Below are positions 25,743 to 34,348 of a stretch of 64,000 nt of DNA, in pieces. Source of the stretch: JAGTRP01 sp035255045 (GTDB lineage: Bacteria > Pseudomonadota > Gammaproteobacteria > Burkholderiales > Rhodocyclaceae). How positions within the stretch are numbered: the first letter of the stretch is position 1; each line of letters starts with the position of its first letter. Location of the stretch: contig DATFAA010000164.1 of NCBI GenBank assembly GCA_035255045.1, positions 1-64,000 of the forward strand, in the 5' to 3' direction. The position numbers and the translations under genes were made by a program. Under the pieces are notes generated by a model. It ran no database searches. It worked only from the letters and a program-made list of their open reading frames with translations, and was not told where the DNA came from.

Positions 25743-27116
25743 CTAGAGGCCGGAGACCGCGCTCTGGGCTGCCTCGGCCAGGGTCGGATGGATATGGATG
25801 GCCCGTTCCATGACGGTGTACGGGGCGTCGGCGTTCATCAGCTCGACGTAGAGGTGGACCAGCTCCGCCGCCTCCTCCGCCAGGACAGCGGCGCCCAGCA
25901 GCTTGCGGCTGTCGGCGTCCACCACGACCTTGATGAAGCCCTGGGTCTCCCCCAGTTCCTTGGCTTTGCCGTTGGCCTTCATTTCGAAGCGCCCGATCTT
26001 GACCTTGCGGCCCTGCAGCCGGGCGTCGTTTTCCGTCATCCCGACCCGGCCGAGCTGGGGGTCGGTGAACACGGCGTAGGGGACGACCCGGTCCATGGTG
26101 CGGGAACCGTCCCCCACCATCTGGGAGACGACGATGCGGTAGTCGTCCCAGGAGGTGTGGGTGAACATGGGGCCGCCCCGGATGTCGCCCACCGCCCAGA
26201 TGCCCGGCACCTTGCTGTGGAGCCGCTGATCCACTTCGATGATGCCCTTGTCGGCGGGCTGCAGGCCCACGGTGTCGAGGCCCAGGTCGTCGGTATTGGG
26301 CTGGCGGCCGACGGCGACGAAGAGGTGGGACGCCTGCATTTCCTCCTCGCCCCGGTCGTCGGTGATGGTGAAGGCGAGGCCGGACGGAAGCCGGCGAACG
26401 CTCTTTGCCTTCGCCCGCAGGCGGAAGCGGATGCCTTCCCCCTCCAGTATCTTCTGCAGGCTGTCGGCCACGTCCTTGTCCTCGTGGCCGGCGATCTGGC
26501 TATCCTGCTGGACGATGGTGACCTCGCTGCCCATGCGGCGGTAGAACTGCCCCATCTCCAGGCCGATGTAGCCGCCCCCGACCACCACCAGGTGCTGCGG
26601 CAGCTCCGGGTGGTCCAGCCAGTTCTCGCTGTGGATGAAGTCGATGTCCGCCAGGTGCTCGATGGGCGGCCGGACGCTGCGGGTGCCGGAGTCGAGGACC
26701 ACCTCCCGGGCCAGGACTTCCTGCCCGCCCACGTCGAGCTTGAAGTTGCCGCCGTCCTTGCCGACGAAGCGGGCATGGCCGCGCAGCAGGGCCGGATTGC
26801 CGTTCTCCTGGAAACTGCCGCCCAGGCTGTCCCGGGACGCGATGGCGATGTCCCGGGCCCGCTGCAGCACCCGGGGAAAATCCACCCGGACGTTGTCCAC
26901 CGCGATGCCGTATTCGGCCGCCCGGCGGGCCAGGTAGGCGACCCGGGCGGAAGCGATGGCGGCCTTGGTGGGGGTGCAGCCGAAATTGACGCAGGAACCG
27001 CCCAGGTCCTTGCGCTCGGCCAGGGCCACCCGTTTGCCGGCCTTGGCCAGGGCGCCCGCCAGGGGGATGCCGGCCTGGCCGCCACCGATGATCAACACGT
27101 CGTATATCTGGTCCAT
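25743..27116 (-). CDS. FAD-dependent pyridine nucleotide-disulfide oxidoreductase (Lpd/MerA-like)
   Basis: A 457-residue flavoprotein of the class I disulfide reductase family. The FAD-binding GGGQAGIPLAG and the redox pair in GGSCVNFGCTPTK are at the N terminus. NAD(P) binding is by VVVGGGYIGLEMGQF, a second FAD motif is GIWAVGDIRGG, and the C-terminal dimer domain has AIHIHPTLAEA, containing the catalytic His and following Glu. No heavy-metal-binding N-terminal domain or C-terminal vicinal cysteines are present, so it is not a true mercuric reductase. The substrate is unknown. The start at 27116 follows CGGAG. The frame extends further upstream but over a neighbouring region. Confidence 0.9.
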   Translation of the reverse strand: MDQIYDVLIIGGGQAGIPLAGALAKAGKRVALAERKDLGGSCVNFGCTPTKAAIASARVAYLARRAAEYGIAVDNVRVDFPRVLQRARDIAIASRDSLGGSFQENGNPALLRGHARFVGKDGGNFKLDVGGQEVLAREVVLDSGTRSVRPPIEHLADIDFIHSENWLDHPELPQHLVVVGGGYIGLEMGQFYRRMGSEVTIVQQDSQIAGHEDKDVADSLQKILEGEGIRFRLRAKAKSVRRLPSGLAFTITDDRGEEEMQASHLFVAVGRQPNTDDLGLDTVGLQPADKGIIEVDQRLHSKVPGIWAVGDIRGGPMFTHTSWDDYRIVVSQMVGDGSRTMDRVVPYAVFTDPQLGRVGMTENDARLQGRKVKIGRFEMKANGKAKELGETQGFIKVVVDADSRKLLGAAVLAEEAAELVHLYVELMNADAPYTVMERAIHIHPTLAEAAQSAVSGL

Positions 27117-27147
27117 CGTGAACTCCGTTTCATGGCTTGGCCGCCAG

Positions 27148-27789
27148 CTACCTGGCGAGGCCGGGCGCCGTGGCGTAGGTGCCGACGAGCCGGGCTTCGG
27201 CCAGGACATGGCCCTGCAGCGCCGAGCGCACCTGCTGGCCGGTGAACCTGCCCTCCACCGGAACGCGGTCGATGTCGAGGGCGTACAGGGTGAAGACGTA
27301 GTGGTGGACGCGCTCATCGTTCCAGGGCGGGCACGGGCCGTCATAGCCGTAATAGGTTCCCTCCATGTCGGGATTGCCCCGGAAGGAGTGGGTGTAGTCG
27401 TTGATGCCCTGGCGCAGGCCCGGCTCCCCGGCGACCTCCGGGCCCAGCTTGCCCCGGGCGGTGACGCCGTTGCTGAATTGCCCGGCGCCGATGGAAGTCA
27501 TGGAGTTGGGAACGTCCACCAGCACCCAGTGGAAGAACTCGACCCGGGCCAGGTCCCTGGGCAGGCGCTTGTCCTCGACGTTGGCGTCGGTGCGGATGGA
27601 AGGGGCGTCCCGGTCGTGGCAGATGAGGGCGAAGGACCGGGTGCCGCCGGGCACCTCACTCCACAGAAGGTCGGGGTTCCGGTTGTCGGAGTAGGCGGCG
27701 TGGCGGGCCGGGTTCGGATCGGCCTTGCACAGCGCGAATTCGGGGAGGATCGGCGTGTCATTGGCGAAGCTGTTGCTCCAGAGTCTCAT
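27148..27789 (-). CDS. YbhB/YbcL-family phosphatidylethanolamine-binding protein
   Basis: A 213-residue cytoplasmic protein of the PEBP/Raf-kinase-inhibitor-like family. It shows ICHDRDAPS (anion pocket), FFHWVLVDVP, GYDGPCPPWND and HHYVFTLYALD in the family order. It is somewhat longer than E. coli YbhB (158 residues) because of an insertion around 110-135. Function of bacterial members is not settled. It lies in a leftward run with the genes at 27811, 28157 and 25743, with small gaps suggesting an operon. Confidence 0.9.
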   Translation of the reverse strand: MRLWSNSFANDTPILPEFALCKADPNPARHAAYSDNRNPDLLWSEVPGGTRSFALICHDRDAPSIRTDANVEDKRLPRDLARVEFFHWVLVDVPNSMTSIGAGQFSNGVTARGKLGPEVAGEPGLRQGINDYTHSFRGNPDMEGTYYGYDGPCPPWNDERVHHYVFTLYALDIDRVPVEGRFTGQQVRSALQGHVLAEARLVGTYATAPGLAR

Positions 27790-27810
27790 GGCGTTTCCTT
27801 CCGCCTGGGG

Positions 27811-28131
27811 TCAGGCCTTGCGATTGCGCGGTTCGAGAATGATTTCGGGGGCCGGCACGCCGGACAGGTCGGCGACGAGATGGCAGTGGGCCCGGCGGGC
27901 AGCTCGGTCGTAGGGGTTGGCGCAATTGAAGGCGTGGAGGTTTTCCAGGTCGTTCGGGCCGCCGGCCGTGATGTTCTCGATCCGCCAGCCGAATTCCGAA
28001 TCGGTCCGGCCGTAGTGCTCGCGCCTCATCCAGGCGCCGCACTGGTCCCGGCGCCAGATGTCGCGGTCCTGCTCCGTCGTCGCCCGGGCCCTCTCCCAGA
28101 CCTGCTGCACGAGGTATTCGGTGAATTCCAT
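27811..28131 (-). CDS. small conserved protein of unknown function
   Basis: A 106-residue protein. The core reads DQCGAWMRREHYGRT, GWRIENITAGGPND, then LENLHAFNCAN, with a late HCHLVAD. The spacing of W, GG and NL resembles the scaffold of HNH-type proteins, but the catalytic His-Asn-His set is not recognisable. I therefore call it unknown. The ATG at 28131 follows GGAGGCAAGC; other in-frame starts upstream have poorer sites. It is part of the leftward four-gene run. Confidence 0.65.
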   Translation of the reverse strand: MEFTEYLVQQVWERARATTEQDRDIWRRDQCGAWMRREHYGRTDSEFGWRIENITAGGPNDLENLHAFNCANPYDRAARRAHCHLVADLSGVPAPEIILEPRNRKA

Positions 28132-28156
28132 GCTTGCCTCCATCACAGAAAAGGCT

Positions 28157-29377
28157 TCACAGGCCCGGGCGCGGAGAGGCCGGGCTCGGCATTTCGAACC
28201 CTGCCGGCGGGTGGAGCGGGACCATGGCCGGCTCGGCCGCGTCGTGGGCGGGCTTGCCGGTTTCCAGGAAGGACTTCATGCGCATCAGGTCGGCGTCCAG
28301 CTCCCCCTTGGGATCCCGCCCGAGGAAGGCCGCCAGGGAATGGGCGACGGCGCCGCCCGGCGGGTTGTAGGAGAGGCAGACGGTCACCCGGGTGCCGCCT
28401 TCCACCTCCTCGAAGCGCACGCTGCCCCCATGCTGCAGGGCGGCGCCCGGCTCGCTGCGCCAGGCCAGGCGCTCGGGTCGGCGGTGCTCGGTGATGGCGG
28501 CGTCCCACTCGAAATGGGTGCCGGCCGGGCCCTTCACCTTCCAGTGGGAGCGGCTGTCGTCGATGCGGTGGACCTCCTCGACGAAGGACATGAAATGGGG
28601 GAAGTTGTCGTAGCTCGACCACAGGTCGAACACCATGTCCCGGGGCGCCGCGATGGTGATGGTCTTCTGCACGGTCCAGCCGCGCCGGCGGCCGGGGATG
28701 CCCAGCAACTGCCCCATTTCCGTATTGGTCGCGGCCCGCGCCGCCAGGCCGACGCCGGCCAGGCCCAGGAGCTTGCCGGCCAGGCCGCGGCGCGAGAGGC
28801 CGAGGCCGGCCAGGACGGCGCCCGCCGCCACGGCCAGAAGCCGGGGGCCGGGAGCCCAGTTGGCCTGCATGAATTCCAGGCGGGGAGCGGCGGGCTGGCC
28901 CTTGCCGCCCTGCAGGGCCGGCATGTGCTCGTCGGTCCTATGGGCATCGAGCCGGTTCTCCACCAGATGGACGCCGCGCACGGCCTGCACGCCCCGCACC
29001 AGCTGGCGCTCCTCGCTCTCGAGGACAGGGCCGCTCAGGGTGACGTGGCCGCCGGCGGCGGTGACATGGATGGCATGGGGATGGGACACCAGGCGGCCGA
29101 GCTGCGCCCGTACCCGATCGATGAGGACCTCGTTGACCGGCTCGACCCGCTGCAGGGCGCGGTGCACCTGGGCGAGCACCCCGCAGGCCCGGTTGGCCAG
29201 GTCCCGGGCGCCGACGTCGGCGAACTCCCGGCTGCGGCGGGCCAGGCGGACCGTCCGGTCGCGCATCAGGGCGACCCGCCGCCGCCCTCCCTGGTCGCCG
29301 AACAGATACATGAGGAGGGCGCCGATCCCGACGCCGGCGATCAGGCTGGCCGAACGCCCGTAAACAGGCTTGTCCAT
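28157..29377 (-). CDS. BON domain plus SRPBCC (polyketide cyclase-like) membrane-associated protein
   Basis: A 406-residue protein. Residues 8-25 form a glycine-rich hydrophobic segment (SLIAGVGIGALLMYLFG). A BON domain lies at about 80-145 (VRAQLGRLVSHPHAIHVTA). Two hydrophobic stretches at 185-220 follow. The C-terminal 160 residues form an SRPBCC/START-like cyclase domain (TIAAPRDMVFDLWSSYDNF, WRSEPGAA, RVTVCLSYNPPGG). This combination occurs in bacterial envelope-stress proteins; ligand unknown. The start at 29377 follows GAGG. It is the first gene of the leftward run. Confidence 0.85.
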   Translation of the reverse strand: MDKPVYGRSASLIAGVGIGALLMYLFGDQGGRRRVALMRDRTVRLARRSREFADVGARDLANRACGVLAQVHRALQRVEPVNEVLIDRVRAQLGRLVSHPHAIHVTAAGGHVTLSGPVLESEERQLVRGVQAVRGVHLVENRLDAHRTDEHMPALQGGKGQPAAPRLEFMQANWAPGPRLLAVAAGAVLAGLGLSRRGLAGKLLGLAGVGLAARAATNTEMGQLLGIPGRRRGWTVQKTITIAAPRDMVFDLWSSYDNFPHFMSFVEEVHRIDDSRSHWKVKGPAGTHFEWDAAITEHRRPERLAWRSEPGAALQHGGSVRFEEVEGGTRVTVCLSYNPPGGAVAHSLAAFLGRDPKGELDADLMRMKSFLETGKPAHDAAEPAMVPLHPPAGFEMPSPASPRPGL

Positions 29378-29642
29378 GGCAACACCTCGGAAGTGGACAG
29401 GATGGATAGCCTCTATGCCTAGCAACGGATATACCCGAGGGGCAGGCCTCTCCGGGCCGGCGCGGGCTGAAATTCTTACAGCCCGATGCCCCGGATTACC
29501 CGGCGTCCGGAGGCGGGAGCGGAGCTTTGCGGTTATCCTCTCCATCCCGGCGGCATGGATGCCGGAACAAACTCCTTCCCCCGGCGGCTGTCCATCCCGG
29601 GAATCTGATTTCCCCTTCATCCGAGCAAGCGAAGGACACACC

Positions 29643-30692
29643 ATGATCAAGACCAAAGCCTATGCGACCCCCAGCGCCAGCAGCCCGCTGGCCCCCTTCG
29701 AGATCGACCGCCGCGCCCCCGGCCCGGAGGACGTGCAGATCGAGATTCTCTATTGCGGCGTCTGCCACTCGGACCTGCACACGGCCAGGAACGAGTGGAA
29801 GAACACCATGTATCCGTCGGTTCCCGGGCATGAGATTGTCGGCCGGGTGGTGGCCGTCGGTGGCCAGGTGAAGAACTTCAAGGTCGGCGATCTCGCCGGC
29901 GTCGGCTGCATGGTCGATAGCTGCGGGCATTGCGCTTCCTGCGAGGAGGGCGAGGAGCAGTACTGCGAGAACGGCTTCACCGGCACCTACAACGGCCCCG
30001 TCTTCGGGGGCGAGAACACCTACGGCGGCTATTCCCAGACCATCGTGGTCAAGGAGTCCTTCGTCCTCCGCATCAAGCACGACCTGAAGGACCTGGCCGC
30101 CGTGGCGCCCCTGCTGTGCGCGGGCATTACCACCTATTCCCCCCTGCGGCACTGGAAGGTGGGGCCGGGCATGAAGGTCGGCATCGTCGGCCTGGGGGGC
30201 CTTGGGCACATGGGAGTCAAGATCGCCCATGCCCTGGGGGCCCATGTGGTGCTGTTCACCACCTCCCCCAAGAAGATCGAAGATGGCAAGCGGCTCGGCG
30301 CCGACGAGGTCTGCGTCTCCACCGACCTTGACCAGATGGCGGCCCGGGCCGGCACCCTGGACTTCATCCTCAACACCGTGGCCGCCCCCCACCAGCTCGA
30401 CCCCTACCTGCAGCTTCTCAAGCGGGACGGCACCATGACCCTGGTCGGGGCGCCGGCGGACCCGCACCCGGCGGCGGAGGTCTTCAACCTCATCTTCAAG
30501 CGCCGCAGTCTGGCCGGCTCCCTCATCGGCGGCATCCGGGAGACCCAGGAGATGCTCGATTTCTGCTCCCGGCACGGCATCGTTTCCGATGTGGAGGTGA
30601 TCCCGATGGACTACATCAACACGGCCTACGAGCGCATGCTGAAGAGCGACGTGAAATACCGCTTCGTCATCGACATGGCCAGCCTCAAGTAG
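29643..30692 (+). CDS. zinc-dependent NAD(P) alcohol dehydrogenase (YahK/cinnamyl-type)
   Basis: A 349-residue medium-chain dehydrogenase. Catalytic zinc ligands are in CGVCHSDLH and GHEIVG. The structural zinc lobe is CGHCASCEEGEEQYC, with four cysteines. The cofactor loop is GLGGLGHMG, and the following residues (FTTSPKK) favour NADP(H), as in YahK-type aldehyde reductases. It probably reduces a range of aldehydes. AAGGA lies 7-8 bp before the ATG at 29643. A 9-bp hairpin follows the stop. Confidence 0.94.
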   Translation: MIKTKAYATPSASSPLAPFEIDRRAPGPEDVQIEILYCGVCHSDLHTARNEWKNTMYPSVPGHEIVGRVVAVGGQVKNFKVGDLAGVGCMVDSCGHCASCEEGEEQYCENGFTGTYNGPVFGGENTYGGYSQTIVVKESFVLRIKHDLKDLAAVAPLLCAGITTYSPLRHWKVGPGMKVGIVGLGGLGHMGVKIAHALGAHVVLFTTSPKKIEDGKRLGADEVCVSTDLDQMAARAGTLDFILNTVAAPHQLDPYLQLLKRDGTMTLVGAPADPHPAAEVFNLIFKRRSLAGSLIGGIRETQEMLDFCSRHGIVSDVEVIPMDYINTAYERMLKSDVKYRFVIDMASLK

Positions 30693-30702
30693 GGCACGCC
30701 GC

Positions 30703-30724
30703 GGCCGGCGGAACTCCGCCGGCC
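30703..30724 (+). terminator. terminator-like hairpin without T run
   Basis: GGCCGGCGG (30703-30711) pairs perfectly with CCGCCGGCC (30716-30724) over a 4-nt loop, 11 bp after the alcohol dehydrogenase stop. The following bases are CTCCCC, so it may protect the mRNA end instead of acting as a classical intrinsic terminator. Confidence 0.45.
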
Positions 30725-30806
30725 TCCCCATGTCCGTGTAATCAGCCCCGGCCACTGCAGGCCCGGGATGGACGACGGGGCGATCAGGATCGGAAAGGAC
30801 GAGGCC

Positions 30807-31196
30807 ATGAATGAGATCGTTACCGTTCGCCCGGAAGCCACCGTGAACACCGTCCAGCGGCTGCCCAATTTCGTCGGCATCTCGGAGATGACCGCCGGCG
30901 CCAAGGGGATATCCATGAACATGGTGATCATCCCTCCCGCCGCCGAGGCCCAGCCCCATTTCCACAAGGGCTTCGAGACGGCCATCTACGTCATCCAGGG
31001 CAAGGTCGAGACCCGCTACGGTCCGGGCCTCGCCAAGAGCGTGGTCAACGAGAAGGGCGATTTCGTCTTCATCCCCGCCGGCGTGCCCCACCAGCCGCGC
31101 AATTTGAGCGACACCGAGCCCGCCATCGCCATCGTCGCCCGCAACGACCCCAACGAGCAGGAAAACGTCCAGGTCTACGATCCCGACGAGGATTAG
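30807..31196 (+). CDS. cupin-domain protein
   Basis: A 129-residue single cupin. Metal-ligand motif 1 is PHFHKGFETAIYVIQGKVE and motif 2 is GDFVFIPAGVPHQPRN. Small cupins of this type may be dioxygenases, isomerases or sensors; no substrate can be assigned. The ATG at 30807 is chosen because GGACGAGG precedes it; an in-frame ATG at 30768 is weaker. An unknown gene follows 88 bp downstream on the same strand. Confidence 0.85.
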   Translation: MNEIVTVRPEATVNTVQRLPNFVGISEMTAGAKGISMNMVIIPPAAEAQPHFHKGFETAIYVIQGKVETRYGPGLAKSVVNEKGDFVFIPAGVPHQPRNLSDTEPAIAIVARNDPNEQENVQVYDPDED

Positions 31197-31284
31197 GGCA
31201 AGCGGGTAATCCGAAGCGGTAGCTGTGCCGCCCCGGACCGTTGACTACACTCCGGCATCCGTCAGCCCTGGAGGGAGCCTGGTC

Positions 31285-32454
31285 ATGGAATGCGGTCCGC
31301 GGGAAATCGTCACGCCCTTTCGCCCCATCCCCCTTGCCGTTCCGGAGGGGATGAAGCCCAACGAGTTCTTCAACAGCGCCGAGAACCTGGCCGACCTGGT
31401 GCATAACAACGGCCTCCTCGCCAACCCGGAGAACCTGCTCCTCTACCGCAAGGCCCTGGGCCACAGCAACGAGTTCGACACCTCGATCATCTACAACACC
31501 TCCCAGGCCACCCTCGACCCCCTCGGGCGGCCGGTGCGGCGCACCCAGGTGCCGGAGGCGGTGCGGCGTATCTGGAACCGCATGAACCAGATCATCATCG
31601 GCTACATGCTGGAGCGCTACCCGGACCCGGAGCGCGCCCTGGTGCTGGCCGGGGAGGCCAGCCTGGACGCCACCTGGCCACTGACCTCCCCCGGGGTGCC
31701 CAGCATCCGCATGCTGCACAACCACTTCATCGTCTTTCCCATGGAGCAGCTGCGGGCCGCCCCCCTGGCCGACGCCGACAACCCCAACCTGACCGACGGC
31801 GGGCAGCACAGCCTGTTCCAGGCCTATATGGGCGATGTCTACCGGGAATTCTTCGCCGCCGCCCTCGACCTCCAGCTCCTCAAGCCGCTGCCCATGGCCG
31901 AATCCCGGCTGGCGCTGACCGGCTACCCCCAGGGGCTGCCCTGCTGGGAGATCGTCGGCGGCGCCCGGGCCCTGGAGGATGTCCGCTTCTGGAAGGAGTA
32001 CGACGCCATCCTCATGGGCTTCCTGGACTTCTACCGCAGCTTCTTCTCCCAGGTATCCACCCGCAATGCCCCCATGCCGGCGGATGTCTACTTCCCGGAG
32101 GCGGTGGAGCGGGTGCTGCTGTTCAACAACGATTTCCTCAAGACCGCCAAGAAGGTGCGGGACCGCTGCATCGTCGATGCCCGCTACGCCAACTCCATCC
32201 GCTGGCAGCCGGCCTTCAAGCAGATCATCTACCGGGACGACGCCGGCCGGCTGGTGGTGACCATCAGCCAGAACTCCATCGGCAATGCCATTACCGAACT
32301 GCTCGGGGTGGTGGTCAAGCGGGTGCCCGACGCCGATGCCTACGGGCGCAGCGAACCGGCGCTCATCGAGAAGCTGCTGGAAGTGCGGGCCCGGCTCATC
32401 GAGGCCGATCTCGGTCGGGGCATCTCCACCCCGTCCTGGCCGGCGGGAGACTGA
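31285..32454 (+). CDS. unknown conserved-looking 389-residue protein
   Basis: I do not recognise this gene. It encodes a soluble protein with no signal peptide or membrane helix. Distinctive stretches are NEFDTSIIYNTSQ, MLHNHFIVFP (an HxH-type motif reminiscent of HIT/GalT-like nucleotidyl transferases, but not convincing) and TISQNSIGNAITELLGVVVKR. The reading frame and codon usage look normal for the genome. The ATG at 31285 follows GGAGGGAGCC. It is downstream of the cupin gene and may be co-transcribed. Confidence 0.72.
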   Translation: MECGPREIVTPFRPIPLAVPEGMKPNEFFNSAENLADLVHNNGLLANPENLLLYRKALGHSNEFDTSIIYNTSQATLDPLGRPVRRTQVPEAVRRIWNRMNQIIIGYMLERYPDPERALVLAGEASLDATWPLTSPGVPSIRMLHNHFIVFPMEQLRAAPLADADNPNLTDGGQHSLFQAYMGDVYREFFAAALDLQLLKPLPMAESRLALTGYPQGLPCWEIVGGARALEDVRFWKEYDAILMGFLDFYRSFFSQVSTRNAPMPADVYFPEAVERVLLFNNDFLKTAKKVRDRCIVDARYANSIRWQPAFKQIIYRDDAGRLVVTISQNSIGNAITELLGVVVKRVPDADAYGRSEPALIEKLLEVRARLIEADLGRGISTPSWPAGD

Positions 32455-32699
32455 AGGCCGGGAGCCCGTGCCCGGCGCCGGGTTCCGGCGATTGGGGGCT
32501 AAAAACGGTACAACGCAACGACTCAATTGGCTGATGGTTGTATCGCGATAGCTGGCTGTAAACCCGCGTGTCGCGGAACCGTGGGGATTGTCGCTCTTTC
32601 AAAAGCCGTGAAAATGATACGCCCAATGGGGTAGAATGCCTGTCGTGCCCATCGGGCCTTGTGCAACCACTTTCCACCGGCATAGCGTCCTGTCCGACC

Positions 32700-33647
32700 A
32701 TGAGCGACCTGATCCAGAACCGCCTGAATGAATTCCGCCATCAGCGCCGCGTGCAGGCGGGCTCGCTCATCATCACCGTCTTCGGCGATGCGATCCTGCC
32801 CCGGGGCGGCCGCATCTGGCTCGGCAGCCTCATCCGCCTGCTGGAACCCCTGGAGCTCAACGAGCGCCTGATCCGCACCTCGGTCTTCCGTCTGGCCAAG
32901 CAGGAATGGCTGCGGACCGAAACCATAGGGCGGAGGGCTGACTACACCCTGACGCCCTCCGGTCGGCGGCGCTTCGAGGAGGCCTCCCGCCACATCTACG
33001 CCGCCCATGCGCCCCTCTGGGACCGGCGCTGGCGCCTCATCCTGGTGGTCGGCACCCTTGAGCCCAAGGTCCGGGAGCAGGTCCGCCAGGCATTGTTCTG
33101 GCAGGGCTTCGGGGTGCTCGGGGCGGAGTGCTTCGTGCACCCGAGCGCCGAGCTTCCCAGCGTGCTGGATGCCCTGGTGGCCGAAGGCCTGTCGCCGGCC
33201 CTCGGGGCGCTGCTGCCCCTGTTCGCCGCCGATTCCCGCTCCGCCCAGTCGGCCAGCGACTCCGACCTGGTGCGCCGGGCCTGGGACCTGGGGGGGATGG
33301 CCGAGGCCTACAGCCAGTTCGTGGCTGCCTACCGGCCCATCCTGGACTATCTGCGGCGGGACCACATGGCCAAGATCAGCGAGCAGGATGCCTTCCTGCT
33401 GCGCATCCTCCTCATCCACGACTACCGCCGCCTGCTGCTGCGCGACCCGGAACTGCCTGAGGTGCTGCTGCCGGCGGACTGGCCGGGACAACAGGCGCGC
33501 CTGCTGTGCAAGGAGCTCTACAAGCGCCTGGAGCCGCTGTCCAACCGGCACCTCGACCGGGAGCTGTGCCTGGCCGACGGCACCGTCCCGACCGAGGACC
33601 AGACCTTGCCGGAGCGCTTTCCCCAGTACGACCCCCTGGCTGCCTGA
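32700..33647 (+). CDS. paaX: PaaX-type repressor of phenylacetate degradation
   Basis: A 315-residue GntR-like regulator. The N-terminal winged helix (about 15-95; VFGDAILPRGGRIWLGSLI, LIRTSVFRLAKQEWL) and the PaaX C-terminal domain (HDYRRLLLRDPELPEVLLP, WPG) are both typical. PaaX binds paa promoters and is released by phenylacetyl-CoA. The catabolic genes it should control lie about 23 kb away in this window, so it is unlinked from its main target. It converges on paaY, with 8 bp between stops. Confidence 0.93.
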   Translation: MSDLIQNRLNEFRHQRRVQAGSLIITVFGDAILPRGGRIWLGSLIRLLEPLELNERLIRTSVFRLAKQEWLRTETIGRRADYTLTPSGRRRFEEASRHIYAAHAPLWDRRWRLILVVGTLEPKVREQVRQALFWQGFGVLGAECFVHPSAELPSVLDALVAEGLSPALGALLPLFAADSRSAQSASDSDLVRRAWDLGGMAEAYSQFVAAYRPILDYLRRDHMAKISEQDAFLLRILLIHDYRRLLLRDPELPEVLLPADWPGQQARLLCKELYKRLEPLSNRHLDRELCLADGTVPTEDQTLPERFPQYDPLAA

Positions 33648-33655
33648 GGCCCGCC

Positions 33656-34273
33656 TCAGGCGCCCCGCTTCTTGAGTTCGGCGAGGGGTACCACGTCGGG
33701 CATCTCGATGCGCTTGCGACCGGGTTCCACGGCGCTCAGAGGCGCCGTCTCCACCAGGGTGGCGAGGCAGCGCCGGGTCAGCTCCTGGTAGATTCGGGTA
33801 CCGTCGGCCTTCCACGCCATTTCCTCCTCCGTCAGCGGGCGGATCACCTTGGCCGGTACCCCGGCCACCAACACCCGGGCCGGCACTTCCTGGCCGGCCT
33901 TGACGAAGGCCGAGGCGGCGACGATGGTCGCCTCGCCGATCACCACGTTGTCCATGATCACGGCGTTCATGCCGATGAGGGCGTTCCTGCCTACCCGGCA
34001 ACCGTGGAGCACGGCGCCGTGGCCGATGTGGCCGTTCTCCTCCACCAGCGTGTCGGTGCCGGGGAAGCCGTGCATGACGCAGGTGTCCTGGAGATTGGCG
34101 CCGGCCTCCAGGATCAGGCGGCCGAAATCGCCCCGCAGGCTGGCGCAGGGGCCGACGTAGCAGCCGGGGCCGACGATGACGTCGCCGATCAGCACGGCGC
34201 TGGGATGGACGTAGGCGGTGGGATCGACGACCGGGACGATGCCGTCGATGGCATAGACGCGAAGAGGGTTCAT
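33656..34273 (-). CDS. paaY: PaaY-type hexapeptide-repeat thioesterase / gamma-carbonic-anhydrase-like protein
   Basis: A 205-residue left-handed beta-helix protein. Hexapeptide repeats run from about 18 to 140, with the metal-binding histidines in CVMHGF and GHIGHGAVLHG. PaaY hydrolyses CoA esters such as those formed by dead-end phenylacetate intermediates, protecting the CoA pool. It normally sits in paa clusters next to paaX, as here (convergent). A perfect TATAAT on its strand lies 33 bp upstream (34306-34311). The ribosome binding site is weak (GAG). Confidence 0.92.
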   Translation of the reverse strand: MNPLRVYAIDGIVPVVDPTAYVHPSAVLIGDVIVGPGCYVGPCASLRGDFGRLILEAGANLQDTCVMHGFPGTDTLVEENGHIGHGAVLHGCRVGRNALIGMNAVIMDNVVIGEATIVAASAFVKAGQEVPARVLVAGVPAKVIRPLTEEEMAWKADGTRIYQELTRRCLATLVETAPLSAVEPGRKRIEMPDVVPLAELKKRGA

Positions 34274-34286
34274 TGGGGGCTCTTTT

Positions 34287-34330
34287 TTTGGTTGAATTGT
34301 GTTGTATTATAGAATCAGTTTTAAATAATG
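34287..34330. promoter_or_regulatory. AT-rich divergent promoter region of paaY and the IclR gene
   Basis: A conspicuous AT-rich block in GC-rich surroundings. On the minus strand, TATAAT (complement of 34306-34311) is a consensus -10 for paaY, with a poor -35 match upstream. The block also lies directly before the IclR start, so an IclR autoregulatory site here is likely by analogy. No clean palindrome could be fixed. Confidence 0.45.
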
Positions 34331-34348
34331 GAATTCATAGGCGTCACC

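Noticed and set aside
25743..27344. Mercuric reductase
   Set aside because: The redox CVNFGC site is present, but the HMA domain, the C-terminal Cys pair and any mer neighbours are missing.
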